From a bacterium (lineage in GTDB: Bacteria; Actinomycetota; Acidimicrobiia; Acidimicrobiales; CATQHL01): a DNA stretch of 30,617 nucleotides. The stretch is from contig JAPONU010000124.1 of NCBI GenBank assembly GCA_026713745.1, positions 1-30,617 of the forward strand. The letters are read 5' to 3'. This document shows positions 9,139 to 15,920 of the stretch, in pieces (the first letter of the stretch is position 1; the number at the start of each line of letters is the position of its first letter). Made by a program: the position numbers and the translations under genes. The notes beneath the pieces are model-generated. The model was not told where the DNA came from. It did not search any database and saw only the letters and a program-made list of their open reading frames with translations.

Positions 9139-9628
9139 GCGTCGCCCCGTCGAGGGCTGGAGCGCACCCGGCGCCGCCGAGCGGTGGGACATCATTCGCC
9201 GCTCGCGCACGGTGGCGGTCGTGGGCGCCTCGGGCGACAGGGCGCGGTCCAGCAACTTCGTCGTCACCTACCTGCTGTCGTCGTCGACGGACTTCGACGT
9301 GTACCTCGTGAACCCCCGCGAGACCGAGATCCTCGGTCGGACGGTCTACCCCACCCTGGAGGCCCTGCCGGTGGTGCCCGACATCGTCGACGTGTTCCGC
9401 CGCTCGGCGGACCTGCCCGCCGTCGCCGCCGAGGCCATCGCCATCGGCGCCAAGGTCTTCTGGGCGCAGCTGGGCCTGTGGAACCCCGAAGCTGCCCAGC
9501 TCTGCCTGGCCGCCGGCCTGGAGGTGGTGATGGACCGCTGCCTGAAGATCGAGCACGCCAGGTTCTCCGGCGGGCTGGCCCGTGCCGGCTTCGACACGGG
9601 CGTCATCTCGTCCCGGCGCCACCTGTGA
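9125..9628 (+). CDS. CoA-binding (Rossmann-fold) protein
   Basis: This 167-residue protein is a single CoA_binding domain (succinyl-CoA-synthetase-alpha-like) of the YccU type. The nucleotide-binding loop is VAVVGASGDRARSSNFVVTY (about 30-49). It is followed by VNPRETEILGRTVYPTLEAL and VFRRSADLPAVAAEAIAIGA, with the family's closing segment VVMDRCLKIEH (about 137-147). The GTG at 9125 lies inside the metY 3' end; a second in-frame GTG at 9131 is equally possible. Overlap with metY implies translational coupling and a supporting role in sulfur amino acid or CoA-linked metabolism. The exact function of the family is unknown. Confidence 0.88.
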   Translation: MPVPERRPVEGWSAPGAAERWDIIRRSRTVAVVGASGDRARSSNFVVTYLLSSSTDFDVYLVNPRETEILGRTVYPTLEALPVVPDIVDVFRRSADLPAVAAEAIAIGAKVFWAQLGLWNPEAAQLCLAAGLEVVMDRCLKIEHARFSGGLARAGFDTGVISSRRHL

Positions 9629-9670
9629 ACTCCCGAGTGGTGAGCGTCGAGATGATGCCGCGCCGCATGG

Positions 9671-9690
9671 ATTCCGGCCTTCGCCGGAAT
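9671..9690. repeat. Dispersed REP-like hairpin ('VIPAKAGIH' repeat)
   Basis: ATTCCGGC (9671-9678), loop CTTC, then GCCGGAAT (9683-9690) makes a perfect 8-bp stem. Read on the minus strand with its flank, it translates to the VIPAKAGIH peptide. That is a well-known hallmark of dispersed extragenic palindromes falsely called as protein-coding in many bacterial genomes. It sits in the 140-bp gap between the CoA-binding gene and the SRPBCC gene and may also act as an mRNA 3'-end hairpin. There is no T tract. Confidence 0.75.
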
Positions 9691-9768
9691 GACACTCGGT
9701 GGGTGGTAGTACGACGGTGCGGTGGTGGAATGACTGTGGCGTGGGGTGAGAGGAGCAGCAGGTGAACC

Positions 9769-10545
9769 ATGTCCGATGAGCAGCGGTCCATTGAACTTGA
9801 GGTTGAGGTGCCGGGGCGGCCCGAAGAGGTCTGGCGGGCCGTGGCGACGGGGCCGGGGATCTCCTCGTGGTACGTGCCGCACACCGTCGAGGAACGTGCC
9901 GGTGGCGTGGGGACGGCCTCCTTCGGGCCCGAGCCCGAGATGCAGGTGCCCGGCAGGGTTGCGGTCTGGGAGCCACCGCGCCGTGTGGTCTTCGCCGGGG
10001 GCGAGGAATTCGGCGGGCTGACGTTCGAGTGGACGGTGGAGCCGCGCGGCGACGACACCTGCGTCGTGCGGCTCGTCAACGGCAGCTTCGGCACCAGCGC
10101 CGAGGACGACGCCCAGTTCGACGGCATGACCGAGGGCTGGCGCCTGTTCATGTTCAACCTGCGGCTGCACCTGGAGCACTTCGCCGGGCGGACCGCCACG
10201 GCGGTGACCCCGATGGCACTGTGGGCGGGACCCCGCGAGGCGGCCTGGTCGGCCCTGAGCAGCGGTCTGGGCATCCCGGTCGACCCTGCGGTGGGCGACC
10301 GCATCGAGGTCACGGCATCCGACGCCCCCGAGCTGGCCGGCACCGTCGTCGACGTGGACCCGCGCTGGGTCGCCCTGTTGCTCGACCGGCCCGCCCCCGG
10401 CACCGCCTTCCTGGCCGTGGAGGGAGACGGCGAGCACGTCACCACCTCGATCTGGTCGTACCTCTATGGCCCCGACGGCGCCGCAGCAGCCGCCCGCGAC
10501 GACCCCCGTTGGCGCCAGTGGCTAACCGAGCGCGCCGCCCCCTGA
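9769..10545 (+). CDS. SRPBCC (AHSA1/START-like) domain protein
   Basis: This 258-residue cytoplasmic protein has an N-terminal SRPBCC ligand-binding fold (about 6-140). It starts with the strand-helix pattern VEVPGRPEEVWRAVATG and includes the typical GWRLFMFNLRLHLEHF closing helix (about 124-139). The C-terminal half (about 145-250) resembles no domain I can name with certainty; it could be a second, diverged SRPBCC unit. The start has a good ribosome site (AGGAG in the GAGAGGAGCAG stretch upstream). The gene ends convergently: its last 24 bp overlap the 3' end of the HicB-like gene on the other strand. Ligand and pathway are unknown. Confidence 0.82.
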   Translation: MSDEQRSIELEVEVPGRPEEVWRAVATGPGISSWYVPHTVEERAGGVGTASFGPEPEMQVPGRVAVWEPPRRVVFAGGEEFGGLTFEWTVEPRGDDTCVVRLVNGSFGTSAEDDAQFDGMTEGWRLFMFNLRLHLEHFAGRTATAVTPMALWAGPREAAWSALSSGLGIPVDPAVGDRIEVTASDAPELAGTVVDVDPRWVALLLDRPAPGTAFLAVEGDGEHVTTSIWSYLYGPDGAAAAARDDPRWRQWLTERAAP

Positions 10546-10758
10546 TCGGCCCGCCCACCGCTCCACCTCGATCCCCCCGATCCGGCCGGTGTCGACGTCC
10601 AGCATCATGGCGATCGCCTCGCGGGCCATCGCCTCCACCTGATCGAGGCGTCGGGCCTGCGAGAACACGCCGGGGAGTTCGGGAACCGTGATGGACCACC
10701 AGTTACCGGACCGGACCGCCCGAACCCGATAACCGTGCGTTTCGTCATCGGCGCTCAA
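10522..10758 (-). CDS. HicB-like antitoxin-family protein, third gene of the vapBC operon
   Basis: This small protein of 78 residues contains a HicB-type fold: GNWWSITVPELPGVFSQARRL (about 18-38), then a helix EAMAREAIAMMLD (about 43-55). That matches the HicB pattern of a degraded RNase-H-like fold (W.v.vPelpG...a.tleea...reai). No in-frame ATG exists. The likely start is a TTG whose last two bases lie in the vapC stop (TTGA at 10758-10755), giving tight translational coupling. No hicA toxin gene (dsRNA-binding, about 60 residues) is seen on either side. HicB-like proteins can be orphan regulators. It could be an extra antitoxin for VapC, a solo repressor, or a relic of a hicAB pair. Confidence 0.72.
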   Translation of the reverse strand: MSADDETHGYRVRAVRSGNWWSITVPELPGVFSQARRLDQVEAMAREAIAMMLDVDTGRIGGIEVERWAGRSGGGALG

Positions 10759-11171
10759 AGCGAACCTCGGGGTACGACCCACTCGCAGGGCTGGCCTGTG
10801 ACTTCGGCGACGCGGTCGTAATCGGCGTCGTAGTGGATGACCGCCAGGTCGTTGAGTCCGGCGACCGCGGCGATGAGAAGATCGGGCAGCGGCAGCCGAT
10901 GCCGGCCGAGTTGCGCCAGCCGGCGTTGGATATCGATGGCGTGGTCGGTCACCTCGGGTGTCAGCGGGAACGACGGTAGGGCACCGCGCTCGGCCAGGAT
11001 CTCCTCGTAGTCGGCGAGCGAGCGGGGGCTGTAGAGGACCTCGAGGTCGATGATCGGCGTGGTGGCCACCAGGCCGTCGACGAGCAGCGGACCCAGGCGG
11101 CGGGCGACGGGCCGGTGATGGAGCCGGGCGAGGGCGCTCTTGTCGGCCAGGTACAGCGGCGCTACCGCCAT
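10755..11171 (-). CDS. vapC: PIN-domain ribonuclease toxin (VapC)
   Basis: This 138-residue PIN-domain protein is the predicted toxin of a type II toxin-antitoxin pair. VapC toxins are Mg-dependent RNases, commonly acting on tRNA or rRNA. The acidic metal-binding residues are in the expected places: D10 in YLADKSAL, E44 in IIDLEVLYS, D97 in LPDLLIAA, and D115/D119 in HYDADYDRV. Length fits the family (130-140). The ATG lies inside the 3' end of vapB (10-bp overlap), and its own stop overlaps the start of the HicB-like gene. Confidence 0.92.
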   Translation of the reverse strand: MAVAPLYLADKSALARLHHRPVARRLGPLLVDGLVATTPIIDLEVLYSPRSLADYEEILAERGALPSFPLTPEVTDHAIDIQRRLAQLGRHRLPLPDLLIAAVAGLNDLAVIHYDADYDRVAEVTGQPCEWVVPRGSL

Positions 11172-11368
11172 GCGCCCCGCATGACCTCGTCATCGAACAG
11201 GTCGGTGCCCGTACCGGCTTCGAGTCGCTGCAGGTGCCGGCGGCGCAACTCGCTGTCGATCACCTCCTGCAGCGCGGCGTTGACGGCCTCTTTCATGGTG
11301 GCGGCGCCCGTCAACACCCGCACCTCGTCCAGCAGATCGTCTTCGATGTCGACCAGCCGCTTCGTCAC
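11162..11368 (-). CDS. vapB: VapB-type ribbon-helix-helix antitoxin
   Basis: This 68-residue antitoxin would bind and neutralise VapC and repress its own operon. The N-terminal part (VDIEDDLLDEVRVLTGAATMKEAVNAALQEVI, described here by position 6-37) has the strand-helix-helix pattern of VapB DNA-binding domains. The C-terminal tail (about 45-68, LEAGTGTDLFDDEVMRGAWR) is the expected toxin-wrapping segment. The start is a GTG at 11368 with no Shine-Dalgarno. A TATACT box ends 6 nt before it, so the transcript may be leaderless. It lies 97 bp downstream of the sigma-factor module on the same strand but appears to have its own promoter. Confidence 0.88.
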   Translation of the reverse strand: MTKRLVDIEDDLLDEVRVLTGAATMKEAVNAALQEVIDSELRRRHLQRLEAGTGTDLFDDEVMRGAWR

Positions 11369-11374
11369 GGTGCC

Positions 11375-11404
11375 AGTATATCCAATTGATGGGCTCTGGA
11401 TATA
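11375..11404 (-). promoter_or_regulatory. Candidate vapBC promoter and VapB operator
   Basis: A perfect inverted repeat, TATATCCA (11377-11384) and TGGATATA (11397-11404) separated by 12 bp, overlaps a TATACT -10-like hexamer (minus strand, 11380-11375). The GTG of vapB follows 6 nt later. No convincing -35 is present. The arrangement fits autorepression by a dimeric ribbon-helix-helix antitoxin; this role is inferred. Confidence 0.55.
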
Positions 11405-11465
11405 TCGAGGTCGTAGGTCTACGCCACGAACCGTCGGCGAAGGAGCCGTGTCGCCTCCGTCTGGC

Positions 11466-12548
11466 TCACGCGGACGTCGAAGTTGCCTGGCTCGGTCGGG
11501 CGGGCTGCCGCGGGTCAGGTGGAGCCTCCCTCAGCCGTTCGAGAAGGTCGCCCAGACCGGGCGCCGACCACTCGACATCCGGGACGAAGTCCTCGAACCA
11601 ATCGTTGAAATCCTCCAGCTGATCGTCGAGGTTCTCGATCCGTTTGTCGAGATGCTCGAGCAGTTCCTCGGTCGAGAGGTCCGGCAAATCCTCGAACCAG
11701 AGATCCGGCAGACCCTCGAACGGTCCCTCGAACGTGAGGCCGGTCGAAGACGTTCTCCTGGTGGTGACGGTCACGAGTTCTTCGCCTGTCTCGGGGTGTT
11801 CGAAGACGACGGTGACCGAGCCGTTCTCGTTGTGCGTCAGGCGGCCGCCATCGGGAACGGGACCACCCTCGAATGCCTCGGCCTCCAACTCGTGGACGGG
11901 AGCCTCGGTGGTGAGGTCCCACAGGGTCATTCCGCCCGGGGGTTCGCCGAAGCGGAGTTCGTAGCCGTCCTTGGCGATGCGGCCCTTGAAGAAGTGGTCG
12001 AAAGGCGCCTTGGGGCACGGGCACTCGCACATGGTGTCCGCGAGAGCGAGGGTCTCGCAGCCGGCCGAATCCGTCTCGGGATCATCCGCCGGCTCCGTGG
12101 GGATTCGGTCGGACGGCTCGGACCCGTCGAGGCCGGCCTCGCCGGCGGAGGCATTTGCTTGCTCCGTCCCGGCGGGCAGCGGATCCGAGGGCTGCAGCGT
12201 GGGGGGCTGTGGACCGGCCGCCGGGGAGCTGTCGGGTCCGGGCGATACCGGCGCCGCGGCGCTCGTGGCTGGTGCCGTGGCGACGCGGACTGCCCCGTCC
12301 CCGTCATCGCTGAGCGTGTTCCGGGCCACTAGGCCGCCGGCCAGCAGAGCCGCGGCTGCGGTCACGCCCACCAACGTGTACCGGAGACGCCGCGCGCTCG
12401 CCGCCATGGCCGCCCGCTCGACGACGCCCGCCACGGGGGGAACGCGCTCCAGGGACTGCGACCGCCTGCCGATCGCCGCGCCCAGGTCGGTGCCGAGAGT
12501 CCGATCCTCGTCGCTGGCCCGCGGGCCGGTGTCCCGGTTCTGGTTCAT
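11466..12548 (-). CDS. Membrane-anchored anti-sigma-like protein with Cys cluster (second module)
   Basis: This 360-residue protein starts at the ATG in the ATGA overlap with the upstream sigma gene. Layout: a cytoplasmic N-terminal segment (1-55), where an anti-sigma domain would sit; one membrane helix (about 57-75); a Pro/Ala/Ser-rich linker (about 90-160); a Cys cluster (C164, then CECPC at 174-178). Next comes a small domain (about 190-262) with KDGYELRF, LWDL, VVFEHPETGEELVTVTT. The acidic helical tail (about 285-345) is rich in Leu/Asp/Glu. No known zinc-finger (HxxxCxxC) anti-sigma motif is visible. The role as regulator of the adjacent ECF factor is inferred from coupling, membrane topology and the paralogous pair next door. 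Confidence 0.72.
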   Translation of the reverse strand: MNQNRDTGPRASDEDRTLGTDLGAAIGRRSQSLERVPPVAGVVERAAMAASARRLRYTLVGVTAAAALLAGGLVARNTLSDDGDGAVRVATAPATSAAAPVSPGPDSSPAAGPQPPTLQPSDPLPAGTEQANASAGEAGLDGSEPSDRIPTEPADDPETDSAGCETLALADTMCECPCPKAPFDHFFKGRIAKDGYELRFGEPPGGMTLWDLTTEAPVHELEAEAFEGGPVPDGGRLTHNENGSVTVVFEHPETGEELVTVTTRRTSSTGLTFEGPFEGLPDLWFEDLPDLSTEELLEHLDKRIENLDDQLEDFNDWFEDFVPDVEWSAPGLGDLLERLREAPPDPRQPARPSQATSTSA

Positions 12549-13060
12549 CTGTCGATCACCTCCCGCAGCTGCGTGAGCCCGCCCGAAAGCAGGCTCTTGA
12601 CCGTGCCGGGGCGGATGCCCATCGTCTCGGCGATCTCCCGCTCGGACAGATCGCCGTAGTAGCGCAGCACCAAGGCGGTCCTTCTCCTTGTGGGCAGTTG
12701 CTCGAGGGCGTCCAGCAGGTAGTCCTGCTGCGCCGGGACCCCTTGTGGCCGACCCGGGCGGATGCGGCGCCGCACCTCTCGCTTGCGCAACTCGCTGCGG
12801 GCGCCGTTCACGACCGCCGTGCGCAGGTACCCGCCCGGATTCTGGAGCCGGTTCCAACGCTCGAACACCTTGGCGAAGGCGTCCTGCGTGATCTCCTCAG
12901 CGGCCTCGGGGGTGTCCACCAGCCCGAACGCGAGTCGCACCATCGGTAGGTACTCGGCCCGGTAGAACTCCGCGAAGACGTCGGCGGCCACTCGTTCATC
13001 CAAGACTTCGGTCGGTGCCACTGCTCCGTCGCAGGTGGCGGTGGAGGATGTGCCCATCAC
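12545..13060 (-). CDS. ECF sigma factor, SigE-like (second module)
   Basis: This 171-residue group 4 sigma factor directs RNA polymerase to specific promoters. Region 2 covers about 29-75 (FAEFYRAEYLPMVRLAFGL, DAFAKVFERWNRL), and region 4 covers about 115-170 (LDALEQLPTRRRTALVLRYY, LSEREIAETMGIRPGTVKSL). It is closely similar to the sigma factor at 15398-15913 across its length, including the GGYLRTAVVNGARSELRKRE stretch. The start is GTG at 13060 with an ATG right behind it. A GAACC-N16-CGTC promoter ends 7 nt before the GTG. One difference in the recognition helix is SLLSGGL instead of SLVSRGL, replacing an Arg that usually faces DNA. It overlaps the downstream anti-sigma-like gene by ATGA. 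Confidence 0.9.
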   Translation of the reverse strand: MMGTSSTATCDGAVAPTEVLDERVAADVFAEFYRAEYLPMVRLAFGLVDTPEAAEEITQDAFAKVFERWNRLQNPGGYLRTAVVNGARSELRKREVRRRIRPGRPQGVPAQQDYLLDALEQLPTRRRTALVLRYYGDLSEREIAETMGIRPGTVKSLLSGGLTQLREVIDR

Positions 13061-13067
13061 CCTTACC

Positions 13068-13092
13068 GACGCACGGCGGGGGCGTTCGGTTC
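13068..13092 (-). promoter_or_regulatory. Candidate ECF-type promoter, second sigma module
   Basis: Minus strand: GAACC (13092-13088), 16-bp spacer, CGTC (13071-13068). This matches the general ECF pattern (GGAAC at -35, CGTC at -10). The GTG start comes exactly 7 nt after CGTC, as at the first module. Autoregulation and leaderless transcription are inferred. Confidence 0.6.
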
Positions 13093-13162
13093 ATCGGGCT
13101 GACAGAATTCCTGCTTCAGCGATTGCAGTGTTGGGGGGTTACGGCTTCCGGGTACGCGAGCG

Positions 13163-13184
13163 GGCCCCGCCGTGCGGCGGGGCC
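13163..13184 (-). terminator. GC-rich hairpin between the two sigma modules
   Basis: GGCCCCGCC (13163-13171), loop GTGC, GGCGGGGCC (13176-13184) forms a perfect 9-bp stem. It lies 31 bp past the stop of the first anti-sigma-like gene and upstream of the second module's promoter. There is no T tract on either side, so a classical intrinsic terminator is not certain. Hairpins without U tracts are proposed terminators in high-GC actinobacteria. Confidence 0.5.
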
Positions 13185-13214
13185 AGCGTGGGCATGGGGG
13201 AGATTCGTGGCGGC

Positions 13215-15401
13215 CTAAGGCACCGGGGCGATGAACCAGCGGGCCTCGGGGCTGCGACTACCGGACCGCTGCGATTCGCTGCCGTCGGTCGAGATCGACT
13301 GTGAGACCGACTCGCCGTCGGTCACGACGAAGACCTGTGCGAGCACGAAGTCGTTGCCGACGGCGAGTTCGACCCGTGGATACGTGCCGCCGGTGTCGAT
13401 CCCGAAGGCGTCGGCGACACTCTGCCAGCCCCAGACGGTTCCGCCGGCCGACCATCCGATCCAGGTCGGAGGCGGCTCGAACGCTCCGAGACCGTCGGTG
13501 AACGGCGCGGCGCTGCGCTCCAGATCAGCGGTCGTGAAGGCCACGAGATCGTCACCCGTGTCGGGATCCTCGAAGACCAGGGTCTGGGAGCCGTCGTCGG
13601 TGGTGACGAAGCGGAGTCCCTCCGGAGGCGAGGCTCTGAACATGATCTCGGGGGCGGCGAACTGGTAGACGGCGACGTCCGCGGCGAGGTCCCAGAGGGC
13701 CAGGTCGCCCCAGGCCTGGTCGAGGCGCAGCTCGTAGCCGTCCTTGACGATGCGGATCTCAGACGGGGAACCAGTGCCGGCGCGCGATATCGGCTCCGCC
13801 GTGGTGACCACGCCGGCGGGGCCCGCGGTGAGGATCTGACCGGGTCGCACGCCCCCGAACTCGGCGGCCGTTCCCGGACCGCTGCCGGCACCGAGGCGCT
13901 CGATTCGGTAGGAGTCGTAGCTCCGGAAACTGCGCCACGCGGCGCCGCCGGGCCCGCGCGTCACGGGAACGTAGCCCTGCTCGCCGATGGCTTGCTCGGT
14001 CCACGTGCGACCGTCCGGCGAGGTGAGCAGCAACGCACCCTCGCCGGTGCGCAGCGTGAGGAAGAAACCTTCGGCGGTGCTGATCGCCGAGGTGTTGACC
14101 CCGTTGTAGCGACCCGCCGACTCGGTGCCGGCGCCGTCGCTCGTGAGGATGTGGACGCGTTGGTCGTGCTGACCGTCCGGCCCCGCGCAGGGTGCTGATT
14201 GACCGGGCGCCATGCCCAACTCGTCGAACGGGATCTCGATGCTCTCGGCGTCGGTGCCCTCGCCAAGATGGACGACGAGGGCGCTGTCGGTGTAGCGCCA
14301 GTGCAGGATCGAGTCCCGGTCCGGGGCCCGGCCGGACGCCACGAGCAACGCCTGGAGGTTGAGATCGGTGTGGGTCTCGACGGTGGCCACCATCCGGTCG
14401 CCGGAGGCCAGCACCGAAGAAACTCGTGAGCGCCCGATGCAGTAGGACGGCAGCGGTTCGGTATCGGAGACGACGTCGATGGTCAGTTCGGTCCAGCTCG
14501 CGCCCTGGTCGTCGGAGAAGAACACCCGACCGCGATTCTGCGGATCGGTGGTGTCCGGTCCGCCGGCCACCCAGCGGTCCCCGGCGATGTCGGGGAACTC
14601 GGGGTGGATGCCGTCCGGCATGCCGATGGCTGTCCACGTCGTGCCGTCGGTCGTGACAACGACCTGGTCGCCGGCATCACCCCAGCCGAGGGCGACGATG
14701 CGGCCGTCGCCGACGGAGCGGATGCGGTAGATGTCGCTGAGGCCTGTGCTGGTGTCGAAGTCCACCTCGATCCACGTGAGGGTGGGTCCGGTGGACAACT
14801 CCTCGGGCGTGAGGACGCTCGAATCGGGCGTTGTCGATCCCGAGCCGGCCGGCTCCGCTGTGCCGCCCAACTCGGTTGCGGGTGAATCGGTGGGCTGCAG
14901 GTCAGCCACCGCGGGTTCCTCTGCCGTGGGTGCGGCGGCGGCACTGGCTGGATCGTCCTCAGCGGCGGGGAGTGCGGCAGCCGGGTCGCCCTCCTCGCCG
15001 GCGAATGCGGCAGCCGGGTCGTCCTCAGCGGCGGCGGATGCGGCAGCCGGATCGCCCTCCTCGCCGGCCGGATCGGATTCGCCCGTTGCGGGCTCGGCCT
15101 GTTCGGGCCCGGTCGTCTGGGGCACGGTCGGCTGGGTGGCCACCTGGATGTTCCCGTTCCCGCCGTCGCCGTTCAGCGTGTTCCACGTCACCAGTCCCGC
15201 GACCAGCGCGGCCGCGGCGGCGATGCCGACCACCCCGTGGCGGACTCGTCGTGCCTTGGCACGTGCGGCCGCCCGCTCGGCGATGTCGGCCACCGGTGGG
15301 GGTGTGACCGGGGAGTCGGCCTCCCTGCCGACGGCCTCGCCCAGGGCTGCCCCGAGCACCTCGTCGCCGGGTCGCTGCGCGCGGTCCCTGTCGTCGTTCA
15401 T
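13215..15401 (-). CDS. Membrane-anchored anti-sigma-like protein with Asp-box (BNR-like) sensor region (first module)
   Basis: This 728-residue protein starts in an ATGA overlap with its sigma gene. Layout: a cytoplasmic N-terminus (1-55) similar to its paralogue; one membrane helix (about 57-73); an acidic Ala-rich repeat linker (about 108-165). A predicted extracellular region (about 205-540) carries three Asp-box motifs of the S/TxDxGxxW type: TTDGTTWT (250-257), FSDDQGASWT (295-304) and SPDGRTWT (461-468). Such motifs are typical of BNR/sialidase-like beta-propellers. A small domain (about 548-625: KDGYELRL, LWDL, LVFEDPDTGDDLV) is shared with the other module. I infer a surface sensor that controls the coupled ECF factor. 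It lacks a recognised anti-sigma zinc finger, and no glycosidase active site is evident. Confidence 0.72.
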   Translation of the reverse strand: MNDDRDRAQRPGDEVLGAALGEAVGREADSPVTPPPVADIAERAAARAKARRVRHGVVGIAAAAALVAGLVTWNTLNGDGGNGNIQVATQPTVPQTTGPEQAEPATGESDPAGEEGDPAAASAAAEDDPAAAFAGEEGDPAAALPAAEDDPASAAAAPTAEEPAVADLQPTDSPATELGGTAEPAGSGSTTPDSSVLTPEELSTGPTLTWIEVDFDTSTGLSDIYRIRSVGDGRIVALGWGDAGDQVVVTTDGTTWTAIGMPDGIHPEFPDIAGDRWVAGGPDTTDPQNRGRVFFSDDQGASWTELTIDVVSDTEPLPSYCIGRSRVSSVLASGDRMVATVETHTDLNLQALLVASGRAPDRDSILHWRYTDSALVVHLGEGTDAESIEIPFDELGMAPGQSAPCAGPDGQHDQRVHILTSDGAGTESAGRYNGVNTSAISTAEGFFLTLRTGEGALLLTSPDGRTWTEQAIGEQGYVPVTRGPGGAAWRSFRSYDSYRIERLGAGSGPGTAAEFGGVRPGQILTAGPAGVVTTAEPISRAGTGSPSEIRIVKDGYELRLDQAWGDLALWDLAADVAVYQFAAPEIMFRASPPEGLRFVTTDDGSQTLVFEDPDTGDDLVAFTTADLERSAAPFTDGLGAFEPPPTWIGWSAGGTVWGWQSVADAFGIDTGGTYPRVELAVGNDFVLAQVFVVTDGESVSQSISTDGSESQRSGSRSPEARWFIAPVP
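14953..15072. repeat. 66-bp imperfect tandem repeat inside the anti-sigma-like linker
   Basis: The segment beginning TCGTCCTCAGCGGCGG at 14953 recurs at 15019, a 66-bp period (22 codons). Each unit contains a related half with TCGCCCTCCTCGCCGG. It encodes the EEGDPAAA/AAEDDPAAA linker. The length probably varies between strains by slippage or recombination. Confidence 0.8.
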
Positions 15402-15913
15402 CGTTCGATCACCTCCCGCAGTTCCGCCAGTCCCCGCGACACCAGGCTCTTGACGGTGCCCGGCCGGACGCCCATGGTCTCGGCGACCTCCCGCTCGGAC
15501 AGGCCGGCGTAGAAGCGCAGCACCAGCGCGGTCTTGCGTTTCGGGGGCAGCCGGTCGAGAGCGTCAACGAGGTAGTCCCGCTCGGCCGGCGCCTGCGGGG
15601 GATGGTTCAGCCCCACGCGGCGCCGTACCTCTCGCTTCCGCAGCTCGCTGCGGGCGCCGTTGACGACCGCTGTGCGCAGGTAGCCACCGGGTGAGTCCAG
15701 CCGGTGCCAGCGTTCGAACACCTTGGCGAAGGCGTCCTGGGCGATCTCCTCGGCGCACTCCGAGGTGTCGACCAGGCCGCGGGCCAGCCGCACCATGGGT
15801 GCGTACTCGGCCCGGTAGAAGTCGTCGAAGTCGACGGCGGTCACGCCATCATCCAACACCTTCAGCGGGGTTACCGCGCGGTCGGCGCTGATGGCGAGAA
15901 GAGCTTCCATCAC
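15398..15913 (-). CDS. ECF sigma factor, SigE-like (first module)
   Basis: This 171-residue ECF sigma factor has region 2 at about 29-75 (FDDFYRAEYAPMVRLARGLV, DAFAKVFERWHRL). Region 4 runs about 115-170 (LDRLPPKRKTALVLRFYAGL, VAETMGVRPGTVKSLVSRGL). It has the same length, the same GTG-ATG start and the same promoter spacing as the paralogue at 12545-13060. It overlaps its anti-sigma-like partner by ATGA. The stretch GGYLRTAVVNGARSELRKRE in the 2-4 linker is identical in both copies. The 178-bp gap to the divergent ammonia-lyase gene holds its promoter. Confidence 0.91.
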   Translation of the reverse strand: MMEALLAISADRAVTPLKVLDDGVTAVDFDDFYRAEYAPMVRLARGLVDTSECAEEIAQDAFAKVFERWHRLDSPGGYLRTAVVNGARSELRKREVRRRVGLNHPPQAPAERDYLVDALDRLPPKRKTALVLRFYAGLSEREVAETMGVRPGTVKSLVSRGLAELREVIER

Positions 15914-15920
15914 CGATGAC

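Noticed and set aside
6910..9267. 785-codon open frame on the minus strand
   Set aside because: It lies antisense to the SPFH, metY and CoA-binding genes, is rich in Arg/Gly/His/Val without domains, and is a typical GC-rich shadow frame.
9603..10445. Long minus-strand frames containing VIPAKAGIH
   Set aside because: They arise from the palindromic repeat and antisense of the SRPBCC gene; known false-gene pattern.
13759..14637. 292-codon minus-strand frame within the large anti-sigma-like gene
   Set aside because: Alternate frame of the 728-residue gene; Arg/His-rich without motif, while the main frame keeps Asp boxes and a membrane helix.
14953..15072. Possible CRISPR-like repeat array
   Set aside because: The units are adjacent, in-frame coding repeats without unique spacers.
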